The notes: generated from the sequence alone by a model not told the origin. A stretch of 64,000 nucleotides of DNA from JAPPLB01 sp965218555 (GCA_965218555.1 OZ244625.1:3348001-3412000); one strand, 5' to 3'; counted from the first letter of the stretch, positions 27,067-35,786 are shown. Numbers and translations are program-made.

Positions 27067-27136
27067 GTGGTCGGAGGTGGTTGATTCGGACCAGTCTCTT
27101 GAAGGTGCAACGGGTTCAGGACACAAAACCGACCAC
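27067..27136 (+). promoter_or_regulatory. second cluster of MraZ-like boxes
   Basis: GTGGTCGG (27067-27074) and GTGGTTGA (27077-27084) lie 10 bp apart on the plus strand, the opposite orientation to the mraZ-proximal array. A third copy, CCGACCAC, lies at 27129-27136 in the mraZ-facing orientation. The match in both sequence and spacing to the first array suggests the same regulator binds. Whether it loops to the first array or serves another transcript is unknown. Confidence 0.5.
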
Positions 27137-27264
27137 TTCGGGCAAAATCGCGGCGTGATCATCTTCCGCGGTCAACATGCCGGGTGAGGCGGTTCGGCGG
27201 TCAGGATTGTAATACCGGGTGCCGGCTCAGGACCGTCGGCCCCCTTGATTTTCCATTCGGGTTC

Positions 27265-27390
27265 TCAAGGTGACACGGCCGCGGTGAAGAACCAGATAAA
27301 CAATCCCAGCAGTATCACGATGGCCAAGGAGCACCCGAAGGCTTGGGCCTTGGACGTTTGCTTCTTTTTCTTTCCGCGGGCCAGCTTCAT
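27265..27390 (-). CDS. 41-residue single-helix membrane protein
   Basis: A short frame runs from ATG 27390 (preceded by GTGAGGAAG) to TGA at 27265. The product begins with a strongly basic segment (MKLARGKKKKQTSK) and continues into a hydrophobic helix at about residues 20-38. It starts only 16 bases after the stop of the isomerase gene on the same strand, which suggests co-transcription. I do not recognise a family. The positive-inside pattern and gene spacing support a real gene, but the length makes chance possible. Confidence 0.5.
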   Translation of the reverse strand: MKLARGKKKKQTSKAQAFGCSLAIVILLGLFIWFFTAAVSP

Positions 27391-27406
27391 CTTCCTCACG
27401 GCTCTT

Positions 27407-29326
27407 TTACCTCCCCCGCGGCAGCCGTTTGGCGACCTCTGAGAAGAACTCTCTGAGAGTAGCGCGGCTGGTCTCGGAAAGGTCTCGTATGGTCAGCGGT
27501 ATCACGGGACGGCCGCGCTCGAGCAGGGCGAGCACTGTGGCGAGCCACTGCGCCCGATGATAATCGGGGCCGTAGTCGAGCCGCTTGAAGGTGTCTTGCT
27601 CGTCGCTCAGAACAATCGTGCTCAAGGCTCCGCCGTGGCCGATGATCATCTCGTGATAGGAGTGGTTCATCGCGGGGCCTTCGTAGACGTCGGCAGGTAT
27701 CTTCAAGCGGGAACGGAAGACGCGGTTCGCCGACGAGTCAAGCGCCCGTCGCAACTGTATGCCGGGCCGATGATAGCGGCTGTCTCCGAAGTAGGTCAGC
27801 TCGCCATAGCGTACGATTCCCTGTCGAACGAGCCGGTCGAGAGCCGCCGCGTAGACCGCTGCTGCGTTTCCGTGCTCGGCCCGGAGATCATCGTCGCGAA
27901 CGAGGCCGAGTTTACGGAGAGCCGCCAAGTTGACCGTCAGTCCACCCCGCCATTGCAATCGCAGCGGCGAGTTCGCAAGCCGCTCCCATGCCGGAGTCTT
28001 CTCAATGCCGCCCCTGTTGAGCGCTTGGCGGTGAACCCGCGCTGCGATGGTCTTATAAAGCTCAACGCTCGGCTGCGTAACAAAGTTCATCTTCCACAAG
28101 TAGCCCAGACCAAAAACCACGTAATGGATGAACTGCATGTAACGAGCGACAGACGCCTCTCCGCTCAGCTTCAGGATCGCGAGCGGATAGCCGGCTCGGC
28201 GCAGAACTCCGACCTTCGCGCTGTCCGGGTTCTGCTCGCCCGCGACGTTCACGACCAGGAAGCAACGGTCCTGCGTATCTTCCCTGGATGAGTGGTAGTT
28301 GGCCAACTTCAGCTTCTCCTGGATGGCGATCTTGATGCCGAGTTTGTCACTCTTGCCGAGGCTTTCCTCGAAGTCCTGCTTCGTCCAGACCGCGCCGGCA
28401 GTCCAGTTTTTCGGGAGGAAGAGTGTGAGCTTGTCGCGTCCCGCTCGCACATTTGCGTCCAGAAAGCCGGCCAGTTGCAAAGCGGCTTGGACTTCCCCGT
28501 CACTCAACGTTGTGGCTTGCAACCAGGAATCCAGCTTGCAGCCGTTGAGGGCAAGAGGGTACAGACTGCCCCGCGTCAACGGGCCGCTGTGACGCCCTGC
28601 GGTCGTGTTCCCGCCATCGAGCTGCAACGCAATCCGGCGGAACCCGCGTTTCGACGCAAAGCGGTCCAGAACCGAGTCGGGTAGCGTCATGTAGACGAAG
28701 TTCGACTGATTGGCGATCTTGAGCTTGCGATAGAGGCCGTCCAGCCTCTCGAGGTTCACCACCGGCTCGTACGAGGTCATGCCCATTGCCATCCCGACGA
28801 TCAGACATTTGCGTAGCGCCTTGGTCAATGGTTGCTTGTCGGTCTTCTGGATGTGATCGAGGATGGCGCGCAGTTTCGCCGGGTCGGTCGAGTCGAGAAG
28901 ATAGACACGAACGCCGCCTTTGAGCAGTCCGGCCGCCTGATAGAAAGCCTTGTCCTCGGCCGATCCGCCCATGCCGGCCCAGATCAAGTACTTGAGCGGG
29001 ACACCATGCGCCGCCCGGATGGCCGCCGCTATATCGGCGACCTCGCGTTCGATCATTCGTGGCCACTCGGGGTGCTCGGTCGCGAGCCACGGGAGGTGCA
29101 GAACGCCATACCCGTTCTTGGTCACCCTGCCCTGGCCTTTGCGCTCCGTCCCGATTCGGACAAGGACATCCGATTCAGGTTCCATGGCTTTCAGGCCACG
29201 GATACGACCGCGTCGATCGAGTTCACGAACACGCTCGACGACGCGCTCATCGGCAAGGCGCTCGAAGCCGGGGTTGAAAGAGAAAGAATGGAAGGAGAGC
29301 GTTAGCGGCGAACGCGCGCGGGACAC
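27407..29326 (-). CDS. SIS-type glucose-6-phosphate isomerase-like protein
   Basis: A 639-residue cytosolic protein. The segment LIWAGMGGSAEDKAFYQAAG is a sugar-isomerase (SIS) phosphate-binding loop. The C-terminal block PAMNHSYHEMIIGH, followed by TIVLSDEQDTFKRL, resembles the end of bifunctional phosphoglucose/phosphomannose isomerases. The usual PGI signature patterns are not evident, and the protein is longer than either PGI class, so the substrate is uncertain. The region around 480-540 looks like an added helical or winged insert. It lies downstream of the aminotransferase gene and upstream of the small membrane protein. Confidence 0.6.
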   Translation of the reverse strand: MSRARSPLTLSFHSFSFNPGFERLADERVVERVRELDRRGRIRGLKAMEPESDVLVRIGTERKGQGRVTKNGYGVLHLPWLATEHPEWPRMIEREVADIAAAIRAAHGVPLKYLIWAGMGGSAEDKAFYQAAGLLKGGVRVYLLDSTDPAKLRAILDHIQKTDKQPLTKALRKCLIVGMAMGMTSYEPVVNLERLDGLYRKLKIANQSNFVYMTLPDSVLDRFASKRGFRRIALQLDGGNTTAGRHSGPLTRGSLYPLALNGCKLDSWLQATTLSDGEVQAALQLAGFLDANVRAGRDKLTLFLPKNWTAGAVWTKQDFEESLGKSDKLGIKIAIQEKLKLANYHSSREDTQDRCFLVVNVAGEQNPDSAKVGVLRRAGYPLAILKLSGEASVARYMQFIHYVVFGLGYLWKMNFVTQPSVELYKTIAARVHRQALNRGGIEKTPAWERLANSPLRLQWRGGLTVNLAALRKLGLVRDDDLRAEHGNAAAVYAAALDRLVRQGIVRYGELTYFGDSRYHRPGIQLRRALDSSANRVFRSRLKIPADVYEGPAMNHSYHEMIIGHGGALSTIVLSDEQDTFKRLDYGPDYHRAQWLATVLALLERGRPVIPLTIRDLSETSRATLREFFSEVAKRLPRGR

Positions 29327-29808
29327 TCAAGAACTTGTACCTCAGCGAGACACGAAGTGCAACCTGAGGGTTCAATCCGAATCAGATACTTGGATCTGTT
29401 GGTCCGAAAAGGTACCTGGCCCCAATCTGAATTGGAAGCGGTCAAGCCGGCTACTGCTTCGTCGGGAATCTCGATGTCGATCTTGTTTGCGAAACCGGCG
29501 CGAAAGTAGTCCCGGGCGAGGCTCGGGAACATCCAGGCGATAAAAACCAGCGGAGCCAAGCTTGGCGGAGAAAATTTGCAGAAAAACGCGGCGCTCACCG
29601 CCAAGACCGCCAGTTTGGCATGCGACTCCAGAGCCAGGTCGCATGGCAGGCGGTTTCGCAAGTCGACACCGTGGCAATGTGGAGAGTTACCCGCCGCTCG
29701 GTCGAAAACCTGCCCTCCGACACGGCCTTGACCTCTCGTTTCTCAAGAGATGGACATGCGAACGGCCGGCCGGCTTGCGGCGCCGTGCGCTCCGGTATCG
29801 CGGCCCCG
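29327..29808. other. gap between isomerase and aminotransferase genes
   Basis: This 482-base stretch has no recognised gene. A minus-strand frame from TTG 29661 to 29302 (119 residues) has a hydrophobic centre and a CTSC motif but overlaps the isomerase start, lacks a ribosome site and matches nothing I know. I saw no tRNA or terminator. Confidence 0.4.
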
Positions 29809-31041
29809 TCAGGCTTCCGCCGGAGGGCCGGCGGCGAAGAGCTGCTCCAGGGCCTCGATTAACCGGTCGATATGCTCCGGTTCAATGATGTAGGGCGGCA
29901 AAAAGCGCAACACGGTGCCGGCGGTGCAGTTCATCAGGAAGCCCTTTTCCGCCATGGCCGGGACAACGGACTTGCCGGGCACCGTGAGATTCAGCCCACG
30001 CATCAGGCCGCATCCCCGGACTTCGCTGACGAAATCGTACTTTTCGACCAGTTCGCTCAGACGCTCCTCGAAGTGCGCGCCGGTCTTCCGGACGCGAGGC
30101 AAGATCTCGTCGAGCACGTCGAGGACTTCGAGCGCGATGCGGCAGGCGAGCGCGTTGCCGCCGAACGTGCTGCCGTGCATTCCCGGCGACAGCACGTTTG
30201 CCGCTCGGTCGGTCGCGAGCACGGCGCCGATCGGAATGCCGCCGCCGAGCGGTTTGGCCAGGGTGACGATGTCCGGCCGGATAGCGTCTGTATTGCCATC
30301 ATTCCAGGCCTGAAAGGCGAAATACTCTCCTGTTCGCCCGAGGCCGCACTGAATCTCATCGAAGAGCAAGAGGGCGTCGTGCTGTTGCGCCAGAACAGCC
30401 GCCTTTTGAGCGAATTCGCGAGTGATCCTCACGATGCCGCCTTCGCCGAGAATCGGCTCGAACATGATGGCCGTCGTCTTGTCATTCACGGCCGCTTCCA
30501 GCGCCGCCGCATGATTTGCGTCGACGAACTTGACGCCGGGAATCAGAGGCTCGAAGGGCTGGCGGTATTTTGGTTGACCCGTAACGGAGACAGCGCCGAG
30601 AGTACGGCCGGCGAAGGAGTTGTCGAGTGCGACGATCTCGATCTTGTCCAGGCTCTTCGAACGCCCGTAGCCCTTGGCGATCTTGAGCGCTGTTTCGACG
30701 GCCTCGGCCCCGCTGTTGCAGAAGTACGCCCGGTCGAGTCCGCTCAGCCGCGTGAGCTTCTCGGCCAGGGGGCCCTGGTAGGGGTGAGCATAGAGGTTCG
30801 AGCAGTGCATCAAGGTGCCGGCTTGATCACTAATGGCCTCGATCACCCTCGCGTGCCCGTGGCCGAGGGCGTTGACGCCGATGCCGGAGATGAAGTCGAG
30901 ATACTGCTTGCCCTGATCGTCGTAGACATAGCAGCCCTGCCCCCGCACAAGAACGATCTGGCGGCGCCCGTAGTTCTGGAAGAGATGACGCTCTTCAAGC
31001 GCGGAGATCCGCGCGGAGTCGTGGCTGGATTTGTCACTCAT
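29809..31041 (-). CDS. argD: acetylornithine/class-III aminotransferase
   Basis: This PLP enzyme of the acetylornithine aminotransferase family interconverts N-acetylornithine and its semialdehyde in arginine synthesis, or acts on related omega-amines. The 410-residue protein shows FCNSGAEAVETALKIAKGYG, the LLLFDEIQCGLGRTGEYFAFQ motif, the PLP lysine in TLAKPLGGGIPIGA, and GSTFGGNALAC. The gene is not beside other arginine genes, so a related omega-amino acid substrate cannot be excluded. It is followed by the sugar isomerase gene after a 482-base gap. Confidence 0.85.
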   Translation of the reverse strand: MSDKSSHDSARISALEERHLFQNYGRRQIVLVRGQGCYVYDDQGKQYLDFISGIGVNALGHGHARVIEAISDQAGTLMHCSNLYAHPYQGPLAEKLTRLSGLDRAYFCNSGAEAVETALKIAKGYGRSKSLDKIEIVALDNSFAGRTLGAVSVTGQPKYRQPFEPLIPGVKFVDANHAAALEAAVNDKTTAIMFEPILGEGGIVRITREFAQKAAVLAQQHDALLLFDEIQCGLGRTGEYFAFQAWNDGNTDAIRPDIVTLAKPLGGGIPIGAVLATDRAANVLSPGMHGSTFGGNALACRIALEVLDVLDEILPRVRKTGAHFEERLSELVEKYDFVSEVRGCGLMRGLNLTVPGKSVVPAMAEKGFLMNCTAGTVLRFLPPYIIEPEHIDRLIEALEQLFAAGPPAEA

Positions 31042-31123
31042 TACATGCCTCTTTCGCTAGAAATCAAACTGACGATTGTAGCTTCGGGAAGGAAGCCTCG
31101 CCGGAGTGGGAATGGGTCCCGTG

Positions 31124-32242
31124 CTAAACGAGAACCGTGAACGTGGCTTCCTCGCGTTGGACAGGCCGGTACAAGGTGTCCCGCTCGACCGGCTTGCGTC
31201 CAGCTTCCCGGATCAGCCGCAACAGCTCTTCACGCCGCATCACTTGAGAGGTCGTGGCGCCGGCGTCGTGATAGATCTTCTCTTCAACGACGGTGCCGTC
31301 AATGTCGTCTGCGCCGAAGCGTTGCGCGATCTGCGCCACCTTCGGCGTCATCATGATCCAGTAGGCCTTGACGTGAGGAAAGTTGTCGAGAAGCAGCCTC
31401 GCAATCGCGATGTTCTTGATGTCGGCGAAACCGGTGGTCGCCGGCAGGTGCTGCATGGGCGTGTTGGCGGGATGGAATGCAAGCGGAATGTACGTTTGGA
31501 AACCACCGGTCTCGTCCTGCAGTTCGCGAAGCCGGATCAAGTGGTCTACGCGGTCTTGTTCGGTTTCGATGTGACCGTAGAGCATCGTCGCATTCGACTT
31601 CAAGCCGATCTGATGCGCAATGCGGGCAGTCGAAATCCACTCTTCGCCATCGATCTTGTGGTCGCAGATGATGCGGCGGACGCGCTCGTTGAAGATCTCC
31701 GCTCCGCCTCCGGGGAGCGACTGAACACCGGCGTCTTTCAGCCGCATGAGGGTCTCTTCGATGGAGAGCTTCGCGCGGCGCGCCAGATAACCGATCTCGA
31801 CCATCGTGAACGCCTTGAGGTGGACGTGCGGGTAGCGCTCGCGCAGGCCGGCGATCATCCCGCAGAACCAGTCGAGTGAGAGTTCCGGGTGTAATCCGCC
31901 GACGATATGGAACTCGGAAACCGCTTCGACGTAGCCTTGTCCGGCGACTTCCCAGACCTGGTCGAGTGACATGGTGTAGGCCTGCGGATTGCGCACCTGG
32001 CGCCCGAAAGCGCACAGTTTGCAGGCCGCTACGCAGACGTTCGTGGGGTTGATGTGGCGGTTGACGTTGAAGTACGTCTTGTCACCGTTGAGCTGCTCGC
32101 GAACGTGATTCGCCAGGTAACCGATGCCGAGCAGATCGGGCGAGCGGTAGAGAGTCATCCCGTCCTCGAAACTCAGGCGGTCTCCGACCATCACCTTGTC
32201 GGCGATGGGCCGCAGCAGTGGGTCGTCGAAACGAGGTTGCAT
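31124..32242 (-). CDS. mqnE: aminodeoxyfutalosine synthase (radical SAM)
   Basis: MqnE joins SAM and 3-enolpyruvyl-benzoate to make aminodeoxyfutalosine, the first radical step of the futalosine route to menaquinone. The protein has the motif CVAACKLCAFGR (CxxxCxxC) in the context YFNVNRHINPTNVC, then FHIVGGLHPELSLDWF and SLPGGGAEIF. The ending REAGRKPVERDTLYR is typical of MqnE rather than MqnC. I chose ATG 32242 (MQPRFDDPLL), giving about 372 residues; a start 20 codons earlier is possible. No other mqn gene is nearby. It is divergent from the peroxidase gene. Confidence 0.9.
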   Translation of the reverse strand: MQPRFDDPLLRPIADKVMVGDRLSFEDGMTLYRSPDLLGIGYLANHVREQLNGDKTYFNVNRHINPTNVCVAACKLCAFGRQVRNPQAYTMSLDQVWEVAGQGYVEAVSEFHIVGGLHPELSLDWFCGMIAGLRERYPHVHLKAFTMVEIGYLARRAKLSIEETLMRLKDAGVQSLPGGGAEIFNERVRRIICDHKIDGEEWISTARIAHQIGLKSNATMLYGHIETEQDRVDHLIRLRELQDETGGFQTYIPLAFHPANTPMQHLPATTGFADIKNIAIARLLLDNFPHVKAYWIMMTPKVAQIAQRFGADDIDGTVVEEKIYHDAGATTSQVMRREELLRLIREAGRKPVERDTLYRPVQREEATFTVLV

Positions 32243-32367
32243 GGCGGGTTTGGAGCCGTTCGCGAACACCCCTCCAACCAGAGAATAGCATGGGGGCCGC
32301 ACACGTCCTGTCCGGACACGGTGCGGCGGGATAGCGGTTGGGAGTCCTGTGGTAGTTTGATAGTGGA

Positions 32368-33399
32368 ATGCGTTTCGCGTGCGCCATTCTTCTGCTTTCG
32401 TCGGTTGCGTTGGCGGCCGAGCACACTGGTCTCGCGCCCCTGATCGGCAGCCCCGCGCACCCTTCGGACAATCCGGGCACGACGGAGAAGATCGCGCTCG
32501 GTGAAATGCTCTTTTTCGAAACGATGCTCTCGCGGGGAGGGCGACGCAGTTGCGGCACTTGCCACAAACCGGAGTTGCTCTTCATGGACGGGCTCAGCCG
32601 TGCCTGGGGCCTGCACGACATGGAGTTGCGCCGCAAGACGCCGGGTCTGCTGAACGTCGGCTGGCAGCGCTCGATGTTTTCCGACGGGCGTGTCAAGACG
32701 TTGGAAGAGCAAGTGCCCAAGCCGCTCGAGAACCATCTCGAAATGGACCTCGAGCCCGTAGTCGCGGCGGAACGGGTGGCGAACGACCCCGTCTATCAAA
32801 ATCTGTTTGCGCGGGTTTTCCCCGGCCAGTCGATTACGTTTGACTTGATCGCGAAGGCCATCGCAGCCTATGAGCGGACGCTCGTCTCGTACGACAGTGA
32901 CTTTGACCGTTACCTGCTGGGCGACAAGACGGCGCTCAAGCCGGAAGCGGTTCGAGGCATGGACTTGTTCACCGGCAAGGCGGGCTGTGTTCGCTGCCAC
33001 AACGGGCCGCTTCTCACCGACCATCAGTTCCACTACACCGGCGTTCCCGAGATCTCCGGAGGGACGCCGGATGGGACCAAACACAAGACACAGGGGTTGC
33101 GCGACGTTAATCGCCGCTCTTCCTACATGCACAACGGCCATTACCTGAAGCTCCGGTACGTCATCGATCATTACGCTCGCGGGGGTTCCGCGCCTGACGG
33201 ACTGAAACCGGAGATCGAGCCGGTGGAACTGAGCGGCCAGGACAAGTCGGACCTGACGGCCTTCCTGCGCTCGCTGAACGGCCGAGTGATCAAGTCGATC
33301 ACTGACTCCCCCGGAACGCCGGACATCTTCGACGTGAAGCCGGAGGAGAAGGCCAACGCTCCCGCCGCAGCGCAAGATCCCAGCTACGTCAACAAGTAG
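32368..33399 (+). CDS. di-haem cytochrome c peroxidase / MauG family protein
   Basis: A 343-residue periplasmic protein with a signal peptide cut near residue 17 (VALAAEH). It has two haem c sites: CGTCH (62-66) and CVRCH (207-211). The spacing and the segment LEEQVPKPLENHLEM match the bacterial CCP/MauG superfamily, which reduces peroxide or oxidises protein partners. It is transcribed alone, divergent from mqnE with about 125 bases between. The C-terminus has an extra Pro/Ala-rich tail of about 20 residues. Confidence 0.9.
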   Translation: MRFACAILLLSSVALAAEHTGLAPLIGSPAHPSDNPGTTEKIALGEMLFFETMLSRGGRRSCGTCHKPELLFMDGLSRAWGLHDMELRRKTPGLLNVGWQRSMFSDGRVKTLEEQVPKPLENHLEMDLEPVVAAERVANDPVYQNLFARVFPGQSITFDLIAKAIAAYERTLVSYDSDFDRYLLGDKTALKPEAVRGMDLFTGKAGCVRCHNGPLLTDHQFHYTGVPEISGGTPDGTKHKTQGLRDVNRRSSYMHNGHYLKLRYVIDHYARGGSAPDGLKPEIEPVELSGQDKSDLTAFLRSLNGRVIKSITDSPGTPDIFDVKPEEKANAPAAAQDPSYVNK

Positions 33400-33684
33400 G
33401 TTTCAAACGTCGGGAAAGGCATCCCGGCAGGTCCCGGCGGCCGGCCTCAACTCTTCGGAAACCCTGTCCATCGGCGATGCGCCATGGAGATTGCATCGGC
33501 CGGCCGGTAGGACCCTGCCCTGCCTTCGGCGGCGAATCCGGGAGTCGAGAGAAGAATGGGGACCCGCCGCTTCGCAGCCTCGGGCGGCTGCGTCACCAAG
33601 GGGCGCGTGGCCTTCGGCGCTCGGCAACGACCCCGTTCTTTCAAACCGCGGGCGGCAGCCCGCATCCGTTAGCGCATCGCTCGA
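33400..33684. other. convergent gap with a GC-rich hairpin
   Basis: There is no gene here. A 6-bp stem GCGGGC/GCCCGC with loop GGCA lies at 33648-33663, but no T-tract follows on either strand, so it is a weak terminator candidate between two convergent genes. Confidence 0.4.
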
Positions 33685-34086
33685 TTACTCGCCGAGTACG
33701 TCGAACGTCGAGGTGCCTCGCTGGCGCACCTTCACATAGATCGCTTCCCACTCTGAGTGGGCGGGGTGGTCGGCATAGACGTCGAGGGCGGCCTCATCAT
33801 CCAGCTCCATGCAGACACCGTACTCACGGACCCTCTTTTCGCCACTGGAGTTGTAGTTGTTGTACGGCCGGCGAAGCTTACCGTGCCAAACCTTGTTCAA
33901 CCCCGGGATCTTCCCCGGCAACTCGTTGGTCGCTTTCTTGAAAGCATCCCACTCGGCGTCCGTCGCCTCGGCGATCGGCGTGAAGTAGAAGCAGTGCATG
34001 AGCTTCTTTTCGCCCGCGGAAAGCGTGCCATGACTCATAAGGATGAGGACGACCAGAACGGTCGTCAGTACCATTGATCGGCGCAT
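33685..34086 (-). CDS. secreted Dabb (stress-responsive A/B barrel) domain protein
   Basis: A 133-residue protein from ATG 34086, which has AAGGAG about ten bases upstream; a start 22 codons earlier is less likely. A signal peptide ends near LSAGEKK. The rest is a dimeric ferredoxin-like Dabb domain: LMHCFYFTPI, then ELPGKIPGLNKV, YGVCMELDDEAALDVYADHPAHSEWE. Dabb domains appear in small enzymes and stress proteins; exported versions are common in acidobacteria and planctomycetes, with no defined substrate. Confidence 0.8.
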   Translation of the reverse strand: MRRSMVLTTVLVVLILMSHGTLSAGEKKLMHCFYFTPIAEATDAEWDAFKKATNELPGKIPGLNKVWHGKLRRPYNNYNSSGEKRVREYGVCMELDDEAALDVYADHPAHSEWEAIYVKVRQRGTSTFDVLGE

Positions 34087-34148
34087 CGTTGTCGTAACTC
34101 CTTGTACGGGAGGTTCGGCTCGGTCGGAGCCAAAGAGAAATGATTGTA

Positions 34149-35189
34149 TCAACTCCGGGTTGAGCTGCCTGGCCGTGCCCGGCTTGCCGCTTCGACGGTC
34201 TCCGGAGTCTCGACACGGGGGTTCTCGGCCAGCCAGCGCTCAGCGTCGATAGCCGCCATGCAGCCTGTTCCCGCAGCCGTTACCGCTTGACGATAGATAT
34301 GGTCCTGTGCGTCTCCGCTCGCGAAAACTCCGGCAATGTTGGTGTAGGTCGAATCCGGCTCGGTTCGGATGTAGCCGAGTTCGTCCATGTCGAGCCATCC
34401 TTTGAAGATCCCGGTGTTGGGCTTGTGGCCGATGGCCACAAAGAAGCCTCCGACATCGAGTGTCGAAGTCTCGCCCGTCTTGAGATTCCTCAACACGACG
34501 CCTTCGACTTCCTTTTCGCCCAGCACATCTTCGACGACGGTATCCCAGACGAAGTGAATCTTCTTGTTCGCCTTGGCGCGGTCCTGCATGATCTTCGAGG
34601 CGCGGAGCGAATCACGGCGGTGGATCACGTATACGTCCGTAGCGAAGCGGGTGAGGAAGAGCGACTCTTCCATGGCCGTATCGCCGCCGCCGACAAGCGC
34701 CAGCTTCTGGCCCCGGAAGAACGCTCCGTCGCAGGTCGCGCAAGCCGACACGCCGTGGCCGAGCAGGCGCTTTTCGTTCTCAAGCCCCAAGTAGCGTGCG
34801 GAAGCGCCTGTCGAAATGATAACCGCGTCAGCCAGGAAGGGCTTCGTCCCGTCGACTATCAACCGGGAGGGGCGTCGCGAGAAGTCGACGGTCGTGACGG
34901 TGCCGTAGCGCACGTCAGCCCCGAAGCGCTTCGCCTGGGCCTCGAACTTGAGCATCATGTCGGGCCCCAGAATACCGTCCGGGAAGCCGGGATAGTTCTC
35001 GACATCGGTGGTAGTGACGAGCTGACCGCCGGCCTCGGGTCCTTGGAAAAGCAGCGGTTCCAGATTCGCGCGCGCCGCGTACAACGCCGCCGTGAAGCCC
35101 GCCGGTCCTGAACCGATGATGATGACGTTGCGGTGTTCAGCCTCGGAGAAATCGACTCCTTCGAATGCTGAAAGATCCGGCGTGTCCAC
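34149..35189 (-). CDS. trxB: thioredoxin reductase
   Basis: TrxB passes electrons from NADPH through FAD to thioredoxin-like proteins. The sequence has the FAD loop IIIGSGPAGFTAALYAARAN, the redox pair in SACATCDGAFF, the NADPH loop LVGGGDTAMEES and the C-terminal VFASGDAQDHIYRQAVTAAGTG. The start is uncertain: the frame stays open for 97 further codons upstream through a repeat element, with no ATG near the expected N-terminus. I took GTG 35189 (VDTPDLSAF), which gives 346 residues, near the usual 310-330. The repeat ends 21 bases upstream of that GTG. A glutaredoxin-like gene lies upstream on the same strand and may be its partner. Confidence 0.9.
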   Translation of the reverse strand: MDTPDLSAFEGVDFSEAEHRNVIIIGSGPAGFTAALYAARANLEPLLFQGPEAGGQLVTTTDVENYPGFPDGILGPDMMLKFEAQAKRFGADVRYGTVTTVDFSRRPSRLIVDGTKPFLADAVIISTGASARYLGLENEKRLLGHGVSACATCDGAFFRGQKLALVGGGDTAMEESLFLTRFATDVYVIHRRDSLRASKIMQDRAKANKKIHFVWDTVVEDVLGEKEVEGVVLRNLKTGETSTLDVGGFFVAIGHKPNTGIFKGWLDMDELGYIRTEPDSTYTNIAGVFASGDAQDHIYRQAVTAAGTGCMAAIDAERWLAENPRVETPETVEAASRARPGSSTRS

Positions 35190-35209
35190 ACGGGATCCAT
35201 TGCCGGCTG

Positions 35210-35471
35210 GCAGTCCGTGGGAAAAGTCCCGTGGAAGGCGCGGCGGGCTTCTGCGGTCGCTCGTCGCGGAGTGAGGAGGATGGCGATCCGGGTGATCTTC
35301 TCCGACGAACGACAAAGCCGACGATCGCAAACGTCCGTCGCCCGAAGGGTTACGCGCCGCTTCCGCTCGGCTGCGCGGAGAGCGCGTCGCTGCGTTCCTG
35401 CAGTGGCCACGCGTTACGCAATCGGCCCCGGGGCGCGTAACGCCGCCTGCGTGACTTTTACCACGGGCTGC
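35210..35471. repeat. palindromic MITE-like repeat, copy 1 (262 bp)
   Basis: The ends are inverted copies: GCAGTCCGTGGGAAAAGTC at 35210-35228 and its near-complement at 35453-35471. Inside is a GCGTTACGC/GCGTAACGC hairpin. The outer thirds are nearly identical to the copy at 43053-43355, while the centre differs. It lies between the glutaredoxin-like gene and trxB, right at the trxB start. It encodes no transposase. Non-autonomous transposon or structured-RNA repeat are both possible. Confidence 0.75.
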
Positions 35472-35534
35472 TAGTGCCATCTGTCCTACTCCGTTTCTCA
35501 GACGATGGTCAAACAGTATGACCCATCCGCCTGG

Positions 35535-35786
35535 CTATTCTGATCCACGCCGGTCGACGCCCACAAGCCGAGCCAACTCGCTTAAAGGCGGGTTGCCATA
35601 GAACGCTCCATCGATCTCGAACGTCGGCACGCGCCGTTTGCCCAGGTTGTGCTTCATGACGAGCTCGGCGGCCTCCAGGTTTTGTTCGATGCTGATCTCT
35701 TCGAACGCAATCCGGTTCGACTTCAGGAACCTCTTGGCTCGCCAACAGTCCGGGCACCAGCTTGTCGTGTACATCCTCATCGGCAT
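35535..35786 (-). CDS. glutaredoxin-like protein (CPDC)
   Basis: An 83-residue thioredoxin-fold protein with the redox motif WCPDC at about residues 10-14 and the cis-proline region RVPTFEIDGAFYGNPPLSELARLV. The CPDC site and short length resemble mycoredoxin-like or NrdH-like glutaredoxins that can be reduced by thioredoxin reductase or low-molecular-weight thiols. It lies upstream of trxB on the same strand with the palindromic repeat between them. Confidence 0.85.
   Translation of the reverse strand: MPMRMYTTSWCPDCWRAKRFLKSNRIAFEEISIEQNLEAAELVMKHNLGKRRVPTFEIDGAFYGNPPLSELARLVGVDRRGSE

Larger units (their letters stand above)
26829..27264. other. dcw regulatory region, no gene
   Basis: This stretch is AT-richer than its surroundings (notably 26940-27060) and has no convincing coding frame. 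It contains the box clusters described separately. A TTGACA lies on the minus strand at 26944-26939, pointing at mraZ. No matching -10 is convincing: the best candidates at 16-19 bases are weak, so the mraZ promoter is only half defined. Confidence 0.6.

Noticed and set aside
32191..33375. 394-codon minus-strand frame across the cytochrome peroxidase
   Set aside because: The plus-strand gene has two CxxCH haem sites and a signal peptide; the minus frame has no protein features.
33648..33663. hairpin as an intrinsic terminator between convergent genes
   Set aside because: The stem is only 6 bp and no T-tract follows on either strand.
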